Assembly: GCA_035578175.1 (NCBI GenBank)
Contig: JAQMRL010000008.1
Coordinates: 11,466,963 to 11,530,962, forward strand
Source: Catonia carolina
Lineage: Eukaryota; Arthropoda; Insecta; Hemiptera; Achilidae
Reading direction: 5' to 3'
DNA: 64,000 nucleotides
The notes beneath the pieces are model-generated. The model was not told where the DNA came from. It searched no databases and worked only from the letters and a program-made list of their open reading frames with translations. The position numbers and the translations under genes are program-made. This document shows, piece by piece, positions 10,001 through 18,100 of the stretch; positions within the stretch are counted from its first letter, which is position 1; each line of letters begins with the position of its first letter.

Positions 10001-12437
10001 CTGCGAAGTAATTGAACAGGTAAAAGAAATAAAATATTTAGGATTGATTCTTGATGATAAGGTCTCCTTTAGAAATCATGTAAATCAGCTACATTCTGAT
10101 ATCAGTAAATCAATTCGGGCATTTTATTTCTTAAGAAACCTATGTGGCTTAAATTTAATGAGATCTTTATACTTTTCTTTGGTTCAATCGCGTCTTCAGT
10201 ATGCTATTGAATTTTGGGGGGGTACTCATGATAAACTAATAAATAAATTGTTTGTAACTCAAAAATATTTCATTAAAATATTATTATTTAAACGTCAGAG
10301 AGACAGTACTGTTAATGATTTTAAAAATTTACGTATCTTGCCCATTAAAAACTTATTTATTTTTAAAGTTTTAAAACTATTTTATAAAAAAAGTGGCAAC
10401 AGAGGTACTGAAAACTTATATCACAGAACTAGAGGTTCAAGCCAACAACTTTTTGTAAGACCGAAAGTTAATAAATCCTTTTTTGCTAAAACTTTTGTTT
10501 TTTTGGGTCCCAAGTGTTTTAATCTGTTGCCTGTTGAAATTAAAAATAGCTTAAACGTGTTAATATTTTCAAGAAAGGTTAAAGATTGGCTCAATGAGAT
10601 AACTGATGTTGATTCACTTGTAAGAATTGTTGGTTAGTGTTGGTGTTTTACCGTTGCTGACTTGCAGTGCTTGCTATTCAGTCTTTGTAGGAATTTACTG
10701 ATCTCAGTAAACAATATAACAATAATAACTGATTTTAGTGTTAGTCATGTACAGGTGAATATCTGCTCTGAAGATTGACGGCTGGGTTAATATTGTTGTT
10801 GAAAAATATAGTTAACATGCGCTGTAGCTGCCGCTAAAATTTGAATTGTCATTTGTAGTGGATGACGACATTTGATGTGTAATTTATTTCTATAATTCAT
10901 TTGTAAACTTGTTTTTATGTATTTTGTGTGTTTTTTTTATATATATATAACCACCGTTTACTTGAGTTGGTGGTTATTTATTCCTAGTAGATAAGATATA
11001 ATTTTGTATTTGTATAAAGTGGAATAAATAAATATTATTATTATTAAATATTATTATTATATTAACGGTGTCCTTTGTGTCCCAAAAATTGAAGGAGAGG
11101 TCATTCTCGGAAAACATGGACACAGGGAGTTGAAGACGATGGTAGCGAGAACTCTCAGGGAGGGTAACCGGGAAGACAGAAGACGATGGGCTGTAGAATA
11201 TGGCTAGCAAAGAAATCTGTACGTGTTAAATACGACGAAATAAAATCATAGAAAATTTCATCTTTCTACCCAATTTGAAATGAATGATGCATGAATCAAC
11301 AAGCGACTGATCGAGGGAGCGAGTTCTGCATTTGTATGTAGAGGTGTAGGAAATAATTTAATTAGAAATATTCACCTTTGTGAGTGCACCTTTTCCATCT
11401 GGCCAATATTTTTCACCTGGATAAGGATCTGTTGGAAAAGTAAGAATTGGTGCTCTACTCCCATGTCTGCTCAGCTGAAACCAAAATTTAAGAAAGTTTA
11501 TGTAAAAATCATTTATAAATATATTGTTACATAGTAATTTTTTTGTTTTTATTCCTAATTTGTGTACGTTGCAATCTGTTCAGTTCAGAACAATAAGCAG
11601 CCCCATGACCCAATGAGATGAGGATGATGTGTATGACGTGTAAATGAGGTGTAGTCTTGTACAGACCCAGGCGGACCATTCCTGAGAGAGTATGGTTAAT
11701 TGAACCCCAACCATCAAAGTACACCGGTAACCACTGTCTAGTATTCAAATCCGTATAAAAGTAACTAACTTTACTAGGATTTGAACCAGGAACCTTCGTC
11801 TCTGAAAATCAGCTGTTAAACAGCTGATTTTGGCGACGACTTTACCTCTATACCAACCCGGAGGGATTACATAGTAATGAAGCATTTTACAACATAGTAG
11901 AGTCCTTTCTAAATATTATTTTAGTTTTTCTTGTCCTGTATGAGTAGAAAGGCAATGTGAGTATTGTTTTCATGTCAGTTTTTATCAGATGTTTCAATTT
12001 CGTGCGATATCCGTTCCAAGATAAATTTTGTTCACACACATACACACACCAATCGCTTAAAAACATGTTTTTTTGGGTTCAGATGGCCCTGAAAATGAGT
12101 ATTTCCAGTGAAAACTCCATTTTGAAAAATTGACATGAAAACAATACGTTCCTTCTCTATAATTTTATTCATATAGGGCAAGAGAAAGTAAAAATATGTT
12201 CGGATTATCCGAAATATCAGATTCCTGGGTGTTTGTATTACCAAGGTTCTACTATGGAAGAATAATTTAAAAACAATTTATACTTACAAGAATTACAAAT
12301 TCCAAATTCTTTTCAATTTCATTCGAATTGACAGTTTTGAAAAAAATAGTAACTAAAACGCCACAAGAGATTATGAATAATGTAATAAAACCACCCCAAA
12401 CAAATATTCGCATTTTGGAGTACTTATGGTATTTCAT
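496..12437 (-). CDS. Histidine acid phosphatase, gene A (5' exons 1-3; continues beyond left edge)
   Basis: Paralogue of gene B. Exon 1 is 12288-12437 (50 codons, ATG at 12437, donor GTAAGT), exon 2 is 11376-11474 (33 codons), exon 3 is 496-738 (81 codons, donor GTAAGT). All three are phase 0 and identical in length to gene B exons 1-3. Exon 1 starts MKYHKYSKMRIFVWGGF, a charged start followed by about 22 hydrophobic residues: a signal peptide or type II anchor. Exon 2 carries the branch 2 histidine phosphatase motif RHGSRAP, whose histidine is the phospho-acceptor in this family. Exon 3 has the ADxxR-less stretch LGRQQMYKQGKNLRDRYF typical of acid phosphatases. Exons 4-7 with the second catalytic motif are expected to the left. 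Intron 2 (739-11375) is filled by the 2111-5971 transposon, an intact LINE and smaller repeats. Family assignment is firm; substrate and whether it is secreted or lysosomal are not shown. Confidence 0.88.
795..1755. repeat. MITE-1 family copy with (GT)n tract
   Basis: About 960 bp of non-coding DNA that begins near cattctcttgcctatatgaa and ends near ttggcaagagaaagttgtg, so the ends carry an inverted CTCTTGCC / GGCAAGAG core. A (GT)n/(GC) microsatellite sits at 938-1000. Other copies or pieces: 6366-6970, 11930-12200, 23375-24062, 29692-30065, 34175-34520, 39832-39920 and 61128-62305. No transposase is encoded, so a non-autonomous DNA transposon is the simplest reading. Confidence 0.6.
1756..2106. 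other. Intronic DNA, nothing recognised
   Basis: Lies in intron 2 of gene A between MITE-1 and the transposon at 2111. I see no convincing coding frame, repeat or structural RNA. A 61-codon open frame here runs into the transposon end and looks like chance. Confidence 0.4.
2317..2379. repeat. Left subterminal repeats of the 2111-5971 transposon
   Basis: Two copies of the motif TGTGGAYTGGTTC on the plus strand: a partial GACTGGTTC at 2317-2325 and TGTGGATTGGTTC at 2367-2379. A third inverted copy forms part of the left TIR (near 2131-2142). Together with the right-hand cluster they look like transposase binding sites. Confidence 0.7.
2565..5474 (-). CDS. Putative transposase, two exons (5408-5474 and 2565-4768), 756 codons
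   Basis: The unbroken frame upstream of 4768 reads through a pyrimidine run ending in AG, an intron acceptor rather than protein. A matching first exon lies at 5408-5474: ATG at 5474, 22 codons plus one base, donor GGTGAGTA. Joining restores a Gly codon in frame. Visible features: a basic stretch KGRRKKGRKRK near residue 155 (nuclear localisation or DNA binding), cysteine pairs CKCTKNC and CNMCDTF (possible zinc sites), and a C-terminal core. Candidate acidic catalytic residues: FDLEKTLPLP (near 445), LWSDACGGQNRN (near 520) and FLPNDTDFSHIE (near 565), an order and spacing that fit an RNase H-fold DDD/E transposase. The C-terminus is very acidic (EPGEDEDF). The family is known from insect genomes as uncharacterised proteins; the transposase role is inferred from the flanking TIRs and repeats. 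Confidence 0.75.
5585..5951. repeat. Right subterminal repeat cluster of the 2111-5971 transposon
   Basis: At least seven copies of TGTGGACTGGTTC or close variants: plus strand 5585-5597, 5648-5660, 5710-5722, 5773-5781 (short), 5863-5871 (short) and 5939-5951; minus strand 5844-5857. Spacing is about 60 bp for the first four. The outermost copy overlaps the right TIR. They lie just upstream of the transposase start, so they could also affect its promoter. Confidence 0.7.
6171..6330 (+). repeat. tRNA-derived SINE (SINE-C family)
   Basis: Starts with a tRNA-like segment: box A-like gcgcagtggttagcatgc near 6177 and box B-like ggtttgattccc near 6218, followed by an unrelated body. Copies of the same family are at 56190-56340 and 56690-56835. 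There is no tRNA 3' half able to close an acceptor stem, so it is not a tRNA gene. Confidence 0.65.
6366..6970. repeat. MITE-1 fragment (diverged)
   Basis: Shares with other MITE-1 copies the phrase around 6540-6600 (ttttcaccgg, then ttttcaggtcccctgaaccc and aaacatgttttta) and the following 300 bp. The CTCTTGCC terminus is degraded and the right end is missing. Confidence 0.5.
6971..7730. other. AT-rich leader of the LINE, with (TTTA)n
   Basis: A (TTTA)n run at 7005-7035 is followed by AT-rich DNA with no long open frame up to the LINE start codon. It may be the 5' untranslated region of that LINE, or the tail of another inverted LINE. No ORF1 (gag-like) protein is visible here. Confidence 0.35.
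7700..11064 (+). mobile_element. Non-LTR retrotransposon (Jockey/CR1-like) with (ATT)n tail
   Basis: The ORF at 7731-10637 is followed by a 3' UTR with a stem-loop (AACCACC near 10950 pairing with GGTGGTT near 10969), an AATAAA signal near 11022, and a tail of TTA/ATT repeats ending near 11064. The 5' boundary is not certain, and no target duplication was found by eye. Confidence 0.7.
7731..10637 (+). CDS. LINE ORF2: APE endonuclease plus reverse transcriptase, intact, 968 aa
   Basis: A single uninterrupted frame. Residues about 20-240 match an apurinic-like endonuclease (HVNIRSI, MSEIWI, GDVNVDI, DHIF, SDHCAVGL). The reverse transcriptase is at about 470-760: PIFKRGNPDAVEQYRPVSLL, NQFGFKKGKSTEDAI, LFVDFKKAFD, GVPQGSVISADLF, and the catalytic AFADDIAF near 683. 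The C-terminal extension has no obvious zinc knuckle. It resembles the Jockey/CR1 group of non-LTR elements; exact clade not decided. The intact frame in a window full of broken elements suggests recent arrival. It lies in sense opposite to gene A, within its intron 2. Confidence 0.92.
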   Translation: MDTECIAFNDLENNFFVSHDMKINFVHVNIRSIRKNFNLFIALFNKLLESKSIQFVIMSEIWITNAELKLYEIPGYSCFANCNETYRAGGSLIYVDKNINATQVPCRLTSADCTLLQFKINNLLFSIAGLYRLHGVSLSIFLQELPTFLAKFKTNALFFGDVNVDILGKANNPDRDRYISIMNNSGLTSLINIPTRITDISKTCIDHIFVRYSNMNALKGGVFDIDLSDHCAVGLNLSIPNKKSFIPNHVYDNKKYIDINKLKSHLQLINWNGIFNKNDVDFSFNQFHSLLSSCFLENTSEIKISNQLFRAKQISPWMNDNLLKRIRIRNKLYNQLKCRPYDICFRNNYVNFKDKLASDIELRKNQYYANKFQQCGNRPADNWRVINSLLGRKNKLIEKLVVDGREINNEREIANTFNNFFLNSVNVCAISKNLSDSLYLKSQPSSLFLNFVHKCEVESVVLGMQNKKSSGFDGFNVSFIKQIIHLVSCPLAQLINISFVTGKFPELLKKSVIVPIFKRGNPDAVEQYRPVSLLSIFSKIFEKVMRTRLLNFLNVTDFFSPNQFGFKKGKSTEDAIEVVLRDVFENLNCSKKVSGLFVDFKKAFDLVNHNLLLIKLEAAGVRGPALNWFRTFLENRTQQVRVKNCLSDERVAGVGVPQGSVISADLFSLFINDLLFEPFHGRITAFADDIAFIYASDEWSQIYDFISHDLVLLRKWCERNAMVVNASKTKIISFDLVGVNFNRDIKYHVCSDPVGCSCEVIEQVKEIKYLGLILDDKVSFRNHVNQLHSDISKSIRAFYFLRNLCGLNLMRSLYFSLVQSRLQYAIEFWGGTHDKLINKLFVTQKYFIKILLFKRQRDSTVNDFKNLRILPIKNLFIFKVLKLFYKKSGNRGTENLYHRTRGSSQQLFVRPKVNKSFFAKTFVFLGPKCFNLLPVEIKNSLNVLIFSRKVKDWLNEITDVDSLVRIVG
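11539..11866 (-). repeat. tRNA-derived SINE (SINE-A family), 12-bp target duplication
   Basis: Bounded by TTACATAGTAAT at 11527-11538 and 11867-11878. On the minus strand it starts with a tRNA-like head (box A-like tggtatagaggtaaagtcg, box B ggttcaaatccta), contains a stem-loop around tcagctgtttaacagctga, and ends in a T-rich tail. Other copies: the interrupted one at 36368-38580 and a diverged one at 54375-54755. Lies in intron 2 upstream end of gene A. Confidence 0.8.
11930..12200 (-). repeat. MITE-1 remnant, internally deleted
   Basis: Holds the MITE-1 end (tatagggcaagagaaagt, near 12170-12190), the phrase around aaacatgtttttttgggttc and a shortened CA repeat. The central 600 bp are missing. 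It sits in intron 1 of gene A. Confidence 0.55.
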
Positions 12438-12725
12438 TTTTAAAAAAAAAATAATTTATATTGAGGTATACTATAAATGAAGAACGTAACCAACACCGTA
12501 TGGAGTTCGAATTTAAAGATTAAAAAAAAAAATTAGATGTAAAATCCTAGCAATATATATATCCTAAAAGCATCAACAGAACTACTTGTGATAACTGGCA
12601 TATTATTTAAAGAGAGCTTTATACAAAGTTAAATGTACAATTTGTGTAACTTATTAAATAAAAATTAAGTTTATAAGTTATTATTTTATTATCATACCTT
12701 TTAGTCTGATAATACTACTAGTTTA
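12438..12725 (-). promoter_or_regulatory. Upstream region of gene A conserved with gene B
   Basis: This stretch aligns by eye with 36033-36325 upstream of gene B: shared pieces include aatgaagaa-gtaa-caac-ccgtatgga, acttgtgataactg and ttgataatac. Conservation of non-coding DNA right up to the start codon shows that the duplication unit included the promoter and 5' UTR. I could not pick a single TATA box or initiator with confidence. Confidence 0.5.
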
Positions 12726-12786
12726 ATTTTAATAGCATTTATAATTTTTAATTCTTCGTATCATCTTAAAAGTTTTGCAACATTGT

Positions 12787-12972
12787 GATAATAGAGAGAG
12801 AGATATATAAAAGCACAGTTTCCACACACATAGTTTACTTGTGCCAAATTTTATAACATGGACTGGCGCAAGTTTATTTTGATTTTCATTGGCACCAGTT
12901 TATGTTTCCATAAAAATTCGGATATTGGCACACCAGTCTACGAGTTGTTTGCTGAGAAACTACCGAGTTGTA
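12787..12972 (+). other. Possible orphan first exon with TATA box, diverging from gene A
   Basis: A TATATAAAAG box at about 12803 is followed roughly 50 bp later by an ATG at 12858. The frame starts with a signal-peptide-like stretch (MDWRKFILIFIGTSLCF) and then about 20 non-repetitive residues. The frame then runs into a 5'-truncated LINE (from about 12975). It could be the start of a secreted-protein gene truncated by the LINE, or simply chance upstream of a repeat. I see no downstream exons. Confidence 0.25.
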
Positions 12973-12974
12973 CT

Positions 12975-13476
12975 TTTTTAAGTGGTTTCGTTGTTTCTCA
13001 AATGGATTCAACAGTAGTAAAAGCAGATATCAACGCTGTTGTGCAAGTTTGTAGTAAAATATCATCTGGGGTATTTGCACTAAAACAAATCGCCAGATTA
13101 AATGATAAAAAAAGTTACTAATGGCAGCTTATCATGGCTTCATTCTGTCTCATATCCGTTATGGTATCTTAGTATGGGGTAATTTTAGCATGGGTAATAT
13201 GAATAGGGTTTTTAAAATTCAAAAGAAAGCTATTAGGTGTATGGTGGGAGCTAACCAGCTAACCTCATCCACACCACTATTTAAGGAGCTTAAATTACTT
13301 AAAGTTCCCTCTCTGTACATTTTTGAGGTGATTATGTATGTTAGGCAAAATAATTTTATGCAGAATTTCAATGTTCACAATCATAACACAAGAAACAGAA
13401 ATGATTCGTATGTGGCTAATCACTCCACAAAATTGTTTGAACAAAAACCTACTTATGCAGGGAGAAAATTCATGAA
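12975..13476 (+). pseudogene. LINE RT C-terminal fragment, left half (split by errantivirus)
   Basis: Frames covering 12975-13118 and 13121-13476 encode the end of a non-LTR reverse transcriptase (CSKISSGVFALKQIARL, then HIRYGILVWG and KIQKKAIRCMVG). One frame change occurs around 13118. The frame continues on the other side of the retroelement at 20934 (LPQFLKCCEDLNSFKRNLKN), proving the two parts were once contiguous. A related copy lies at 45819-47860. Confidence 0.8.
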
Positions 13477-13716
13477 AGTTATAGAATAAGATACTAGTGT
13501 AAGTTGATAGTTTAGGCTTTAGTTCTAAGAATTCTTTATTATAATTTTCTTAATGTTAATAGAACAATAGTTTAGTCTTGTACTCAACCGCATACAATGA
13601 ACATGTATGTTTTCTTTACAGTGTATATGTAAAAGTCTTAGTTCGATTCCCATGTATGTGGAATTAAATAAAATTGTTTTTTTAAAAAGTGTCTTGATTG
13701 TTTTCGAGACCTAACT
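13477..13716 (+). repeat. 5' LTR of errantivirus
   Basis: 240 bp, AGTTA to TAACT, apparently identical to the LTR at 20690-20929. Contains an AATAAA polyadenylation signal near 13668. No clear TATA box, which is usual in this group. Confidence 0.95.
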
Positions 13717-13733
13717 GGCGCAGTCGGTAGGAC
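13716..13733 (+). other. Primer binding site (tRNA-Ser type)
   Basis: TGGCGCAGTCGGTAGGAC starts at the last base of the 5' LTR and is the complement of a serine tRNA 3' end with CCA. Serine tRNA priming is known from the 17.6/297 branch of errantiviruses, whereas gypsy itself uses lysine. Confidence 0.8.
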
Positions 13734-14059
13734 ATCGCTTCGAGAAAGTTAATGCATATAATTTTCGTCGATTTTAATCGTTTACGAAGTATATCCACGC
13801 TACAACCAACTTTAGTATGTAAGAAGAAATTTATTAGTTTAATGAATAAAAAGTTTCAGTGAATAAAGTGAAAAAGTTAAGTGAAAACAAGTTAATATAA
13901 ATCTTGAAGGTGAATAAAATTAAAGTATTCAGTGCAACGATACTATGATGAGCATAGATCTAATCATTTTATTACAGTAAGTAATTTGTTGTTTTGTATT
14001 AGTGTAGTTAATAATTTTTGTACTAGTTTTAAGATTCATTTTTATCAAAATACTTAAAG

Positions 14060-15118
14060 ATGGCAACCCCAACTTTAAAAAGGGAGTATTTAGATATGAT
14101 ACCCGAATTTACAGGTGAACCTACGATGTTAAATAGGTTCATATCAATTTGTGATAAATTAGTAGCTAAATTTTTTGTAACCAATAACCCAGAGGATTTC
14201 CAAAATGAATATTTATTCTCAACCATTTTAACAAAAATAAAAGGACCAGCTTTAGAATTAGTGACCAGTTCAAACAGCTATGCTTGGGCTGATGTTAGAC
14301 AAAATTTATTATCTAGCTATGTAGATAAACGTGATTGTTTTACTTTAAATTTAGAAATGGCCGAACTTAAACAAGAAGCCGGTGAAACACCTTTTAAATT
14401 TTATGAAAAGATTCAAAAACATTTAAATCTACAGGTAGCCTATTTTATTAACAAAGAACCAACAAACGCTAAAGTATTATGTGCATATGTAAACAAATTA
14501 GCTTTAAGAGTATTATTAAGAGGATTACATGAGCCTTTAGGATCATTAATGAGAACTAAAAATCCAAGTACGCTGGCCGAAGCATTGAACATGCTCACCA
14601 ACGACTTTCAGTTTAAACCAAGTAAACATAACCCACAAAGTAAAAGTCAGTTTGTTCATAAAAATCAGAATAATTTTAGTAATAAGCCGCAACAGTACCG
14701 AAACCCAAATTTTAATCAAAATCCAGCTTTCCCAGTACAAATTTACCAAAAACCATTCTATCAAAATCCTAATCCAAGATTTATACAACCACACCAATTC
14801 CGTCAACCGTCATTACCTAATAATTCCAATACCAATATTCCTAGACCAACACCAATTCAAAATCAACCGTATCGTCCTACTCCTATGAGTACATCGACTA
14901 GGCAATCCGATGGAACTCCGAGACCGAAACTCTACCAAATATCCGGACATAATTTAGAGCAAGAACAGGAGCCACAAGAAAACTTCGACTCTTTCGAATT
15001 TCAAACTTTTGAACCCACGGTTAACAATGATCAAAGTAATTATCAGGATAGCCAAACACTAAATTTTGAACAGAACCCTTTTTTAGAAATAGAGGGCCAA
15101 ATAGACAGTTCGCCATAA
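14060..15118 (+). CDS. gag: Errantivirus gag-like protein, 352 aa
   Basis: Structural protein of the retroelement. The N-terminal two thirds look like a capsid region (helical, with repeated hydrophobic residues); the C-terminal third is rich in Asn, Gln and Pro. No CCHC zinc knuckle is visible, which is common in insect errantiviruses. Its stop codon overlaps the pol start (TAATG at 15116-15120), suggesting termination-reinitiation or -1 recoding for pol. About 340 bp of leader precede the ATG. Confidence 0.88.
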   Translation: MATPTLKREYLDMIPEFTGEPTMLNRFISICDKLVAKFFVTNNPEDFQNEYLFSTILTKIKGPALELVTSSNSYAWADVRQNLLSSYVDKRDCFTLNLEMAELKQEAGETPFKFYEKIQKHLNLQVAYFINKEPTNAKVLCAYVNKLALRVLLRGLHEPLGSLMRTKNPSTLAEALNMLTNDFQFKPSKHNPQSKSQFVHKNQNNFSNKPQQYRNPNFNQNPAFPVQIYQKPFYQNPNPRFIQPHQFRQPSLPNNSNTNIPRPTPIQNQPYRPTPMSTSTRQSDGTPRPKLYQISGHNLEQEQEPQENFDSFEFQTFEPTVNNDQSNYQDSQTLNFEQNPFLEIEGQIDSSP

Positions 15119-18100
15119 TGAACCTCCAAGATGAAAAAAATGAATTACCGTATTTTATAGATCCAGCAACTAATTTTAGGATATTAATTGACACCGGGAG
15201 CACTAGATCATTTGTCAAAAAATTAATTGGAACAGAAGTTTATAAGACTAGTTTAACAAAAGACCCCTTTCAAGTAACCACTGCACATGGAAACTCAAAA
15301 GAAAATTTTAGTTGTAGAATCGCATTATTCGGCAAGTTTAAGAGTAAATTTTACTTGTTCGATTTTCATCAAGATTTTGATTTATTATTAGGATTAGATA
15401 TTATAAGAAATTTGCAAATTAATTTAGACTTCGTTAATAATAAATTAATCTTTAAAGGTAAAGAAATACCTATCTTTTATTTTAATACAGAATATAAAGA
15501 AAACGTACAATTAGATAAGTCACCTAAACAAACAGAGCGCACATCTGTTCGTCAACGTGAAATAGTATCTTTTAATATAGAAGGTAGAACAAAGAGATTT
15601 ATAAAATTAAATGTAAAGAATATAGTGAATGGAAATGGAGTACTACGCTACAGAAATATATCTGGCCTAGAAATTCCAGAGAGTATAGTACATGTCAGGG
15701 ATGGTATAGCATTATGTCCCATATTAAATCCTACATTAGATGATAAGAAAGTAACAATAAAAGAATCTATTACGTTAGAAAACTTAAATAATTATTATTG
15801 CTTAACGAATGATGATTTAAAATCCGGAAAATATAACGCAAATTTTAATATGATTAATCACCAACCAAAACAGTTAGATTTTTCAAAAATTAGGACAGAC
15901 CATATGAACCAGGAAGAAAAAATCGCTATAATAAACTTAATTAAAAATTACGAAGATATTTTCCACACTGAAGGTAGTAACTTGACCTTTACAGATAAAA
16001 CTAAACACATAATTAGAACTACAGACGAAATACCAGTTTACACCAGAAATTATAGATACCCTGAAATTTACAAAGAAGAAGTAAACAGACAAATTAAAGA
16101 TATGTTAGACCAAAAAATAATTCAACACTCACGATCACCCTGGAATTCACCAATTTGGATCGTACCGAAAAAACCCGACGCTTCTGGCAAGAAAAAATTT
16201 AGGTTAGTTATAGATTTCAGAGGGCTTAACTCAAAAACAATAGACGATAAGTTTCCATTACCAAACATCAACGATATCTTAGATAAATTAGGAAGAGCGC
16301 AATATTTTACTACTTTAGACTTAGCATCTGGTTTTCATCAAGTAGAAATGGACCCCGATAGTGTAGAGAAGACCGCATTTTCAACTGACACAGGACATTA
16401 TGAATTTTTACGCATGCCGTTCGGTTTGAAAAACAGCCCGCCGACATTCCAACGTATAATGAACAATATTTTAAGAGGTATTCAGAACGAAAAATGTTTA
16501 GTCTATTTAGATGATATTATTGTTTATTCAACTAGTCTTGCAGAGCACATCGTTAGATTAAAGGAAGTATTTGAAAGATTAAGAAACGCTAATTTTAAAA
16601 TACAATTGGACAAAACCGAATTTTTGAGAAAAGAAGTAGCATACTTAGGACACTTAGTTACCGCAGAAGGAGTTAAACCAGACCCAAAAAAGGTAGAAGC
16701 AGTTAAACGTTACCCAATTCCAAAAACTACCAAGGAAATCAAAGCATTTTTAGGACTTTTAGGTTATTATCGAAAATTTATAAAAAACTTTGCTAGTATT
16801 ACTAAACCAATGACAAAATGTTTAAGAAAAGGAGTAAAAATTGATATAAATAATCCACAATATGTAAATTGTTTTGAAATTTGTAAAAACGTTTTATCTA
16901 ACGAACCGTTACTACAATATCCTGATTTTCAAAAAGAATTTCATTTAACTACGGATGCCAGCAACTTTGCAATTGGTGCCGTACTCAGTCAAACTAAAAA
17001 CGGTTTAGATTTACCAATAGCTTATGCAAGTCGAACTCTCAACGATAGTGAGACGAGATACTCCACGATCGAGAAGGAACTCCTAGCAATCGTGTGGGCA
17101 ACCAAATATTTTAGACCTTATTTATACGGAAGGAAATTTAAAATATTTTCAGATCATAAACCGCTTCAATGGTTATTTTCCATTAAAGAACCAAATTCAA
17201 AACTTTTGCGATGGCGTTTAAAATTGGAAGAATTTGATTATGAAATTGTATATAAAAAGGGTAAACGGAACTTAAATGCAGATGCGTTGTCCAGAATACA
17301 ATTGTTAAACATGAATAAAAACAATTCCCAAAATACAGGAGAAAATATTGAAATTTCAAATAATGACGACCTTCAAAATCTTATAGAAGAGTCAGTAAAC
17401 TTGTATTTTCCCGAATTAGATGATAGCCAATCAATGGTAGCAAATTTAGACATAAACGAAGATTTATCCAGTGAATTAATAGACGCAGCACTTAAGGAAA
17501 ATTTGGAAAACATTGACGCAGAAGATGAAGAACAAGAAGACAGTAATCAGACAATTCACTCTAACTATGAAGGAAACACTATAACAAAAATACCAATTTT
17601 AGAAGAACCTGTTAATTATGGAAAACATCAAGTAATATTATCTTTAGTAAAGTATAACCCACGAAAGCCAAAAATTAAAAAATTATTTAATAATAGTAAA
17701 ACAAGATTAACCGTAGAAATTTCGGAAAATAATTTGGAAAGTGATGTTATTAGTTTTGTTAAAGAATATTTAGTACCTAATATAAAATACCATCTTTATT
17801 TTGAACAAAGCTTTTATGAAAAATTCACAGCAATAGTCGCCAAGTATTTTAAAACATCTCAGTTAGAATTAGTTAGGTGTACGAATAAAATTTTAGACAT
17901 AACAGATGAAGAGGAGTTAAAAGAAATTATAAATAATTATCACATAGGAAAAAATAATCACCGAGGTATTCAAGAAACCTACGAACAAATTAAAAGAAAA
18001 TATTATTGGCCTAATTTAAAATCTCATATTCAAAATTATATTAATAAATGTGAAACGTGTTTAAAAACCAAATACGATAGAACACCATTAAAGTTAGAAT

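Noticed and set aside
14060..14888. Overlapping frames on both strands within gag
   Set aside because: They are shadows of an AT-rich, Asn/Gln-rich gene with few stops in other frames.
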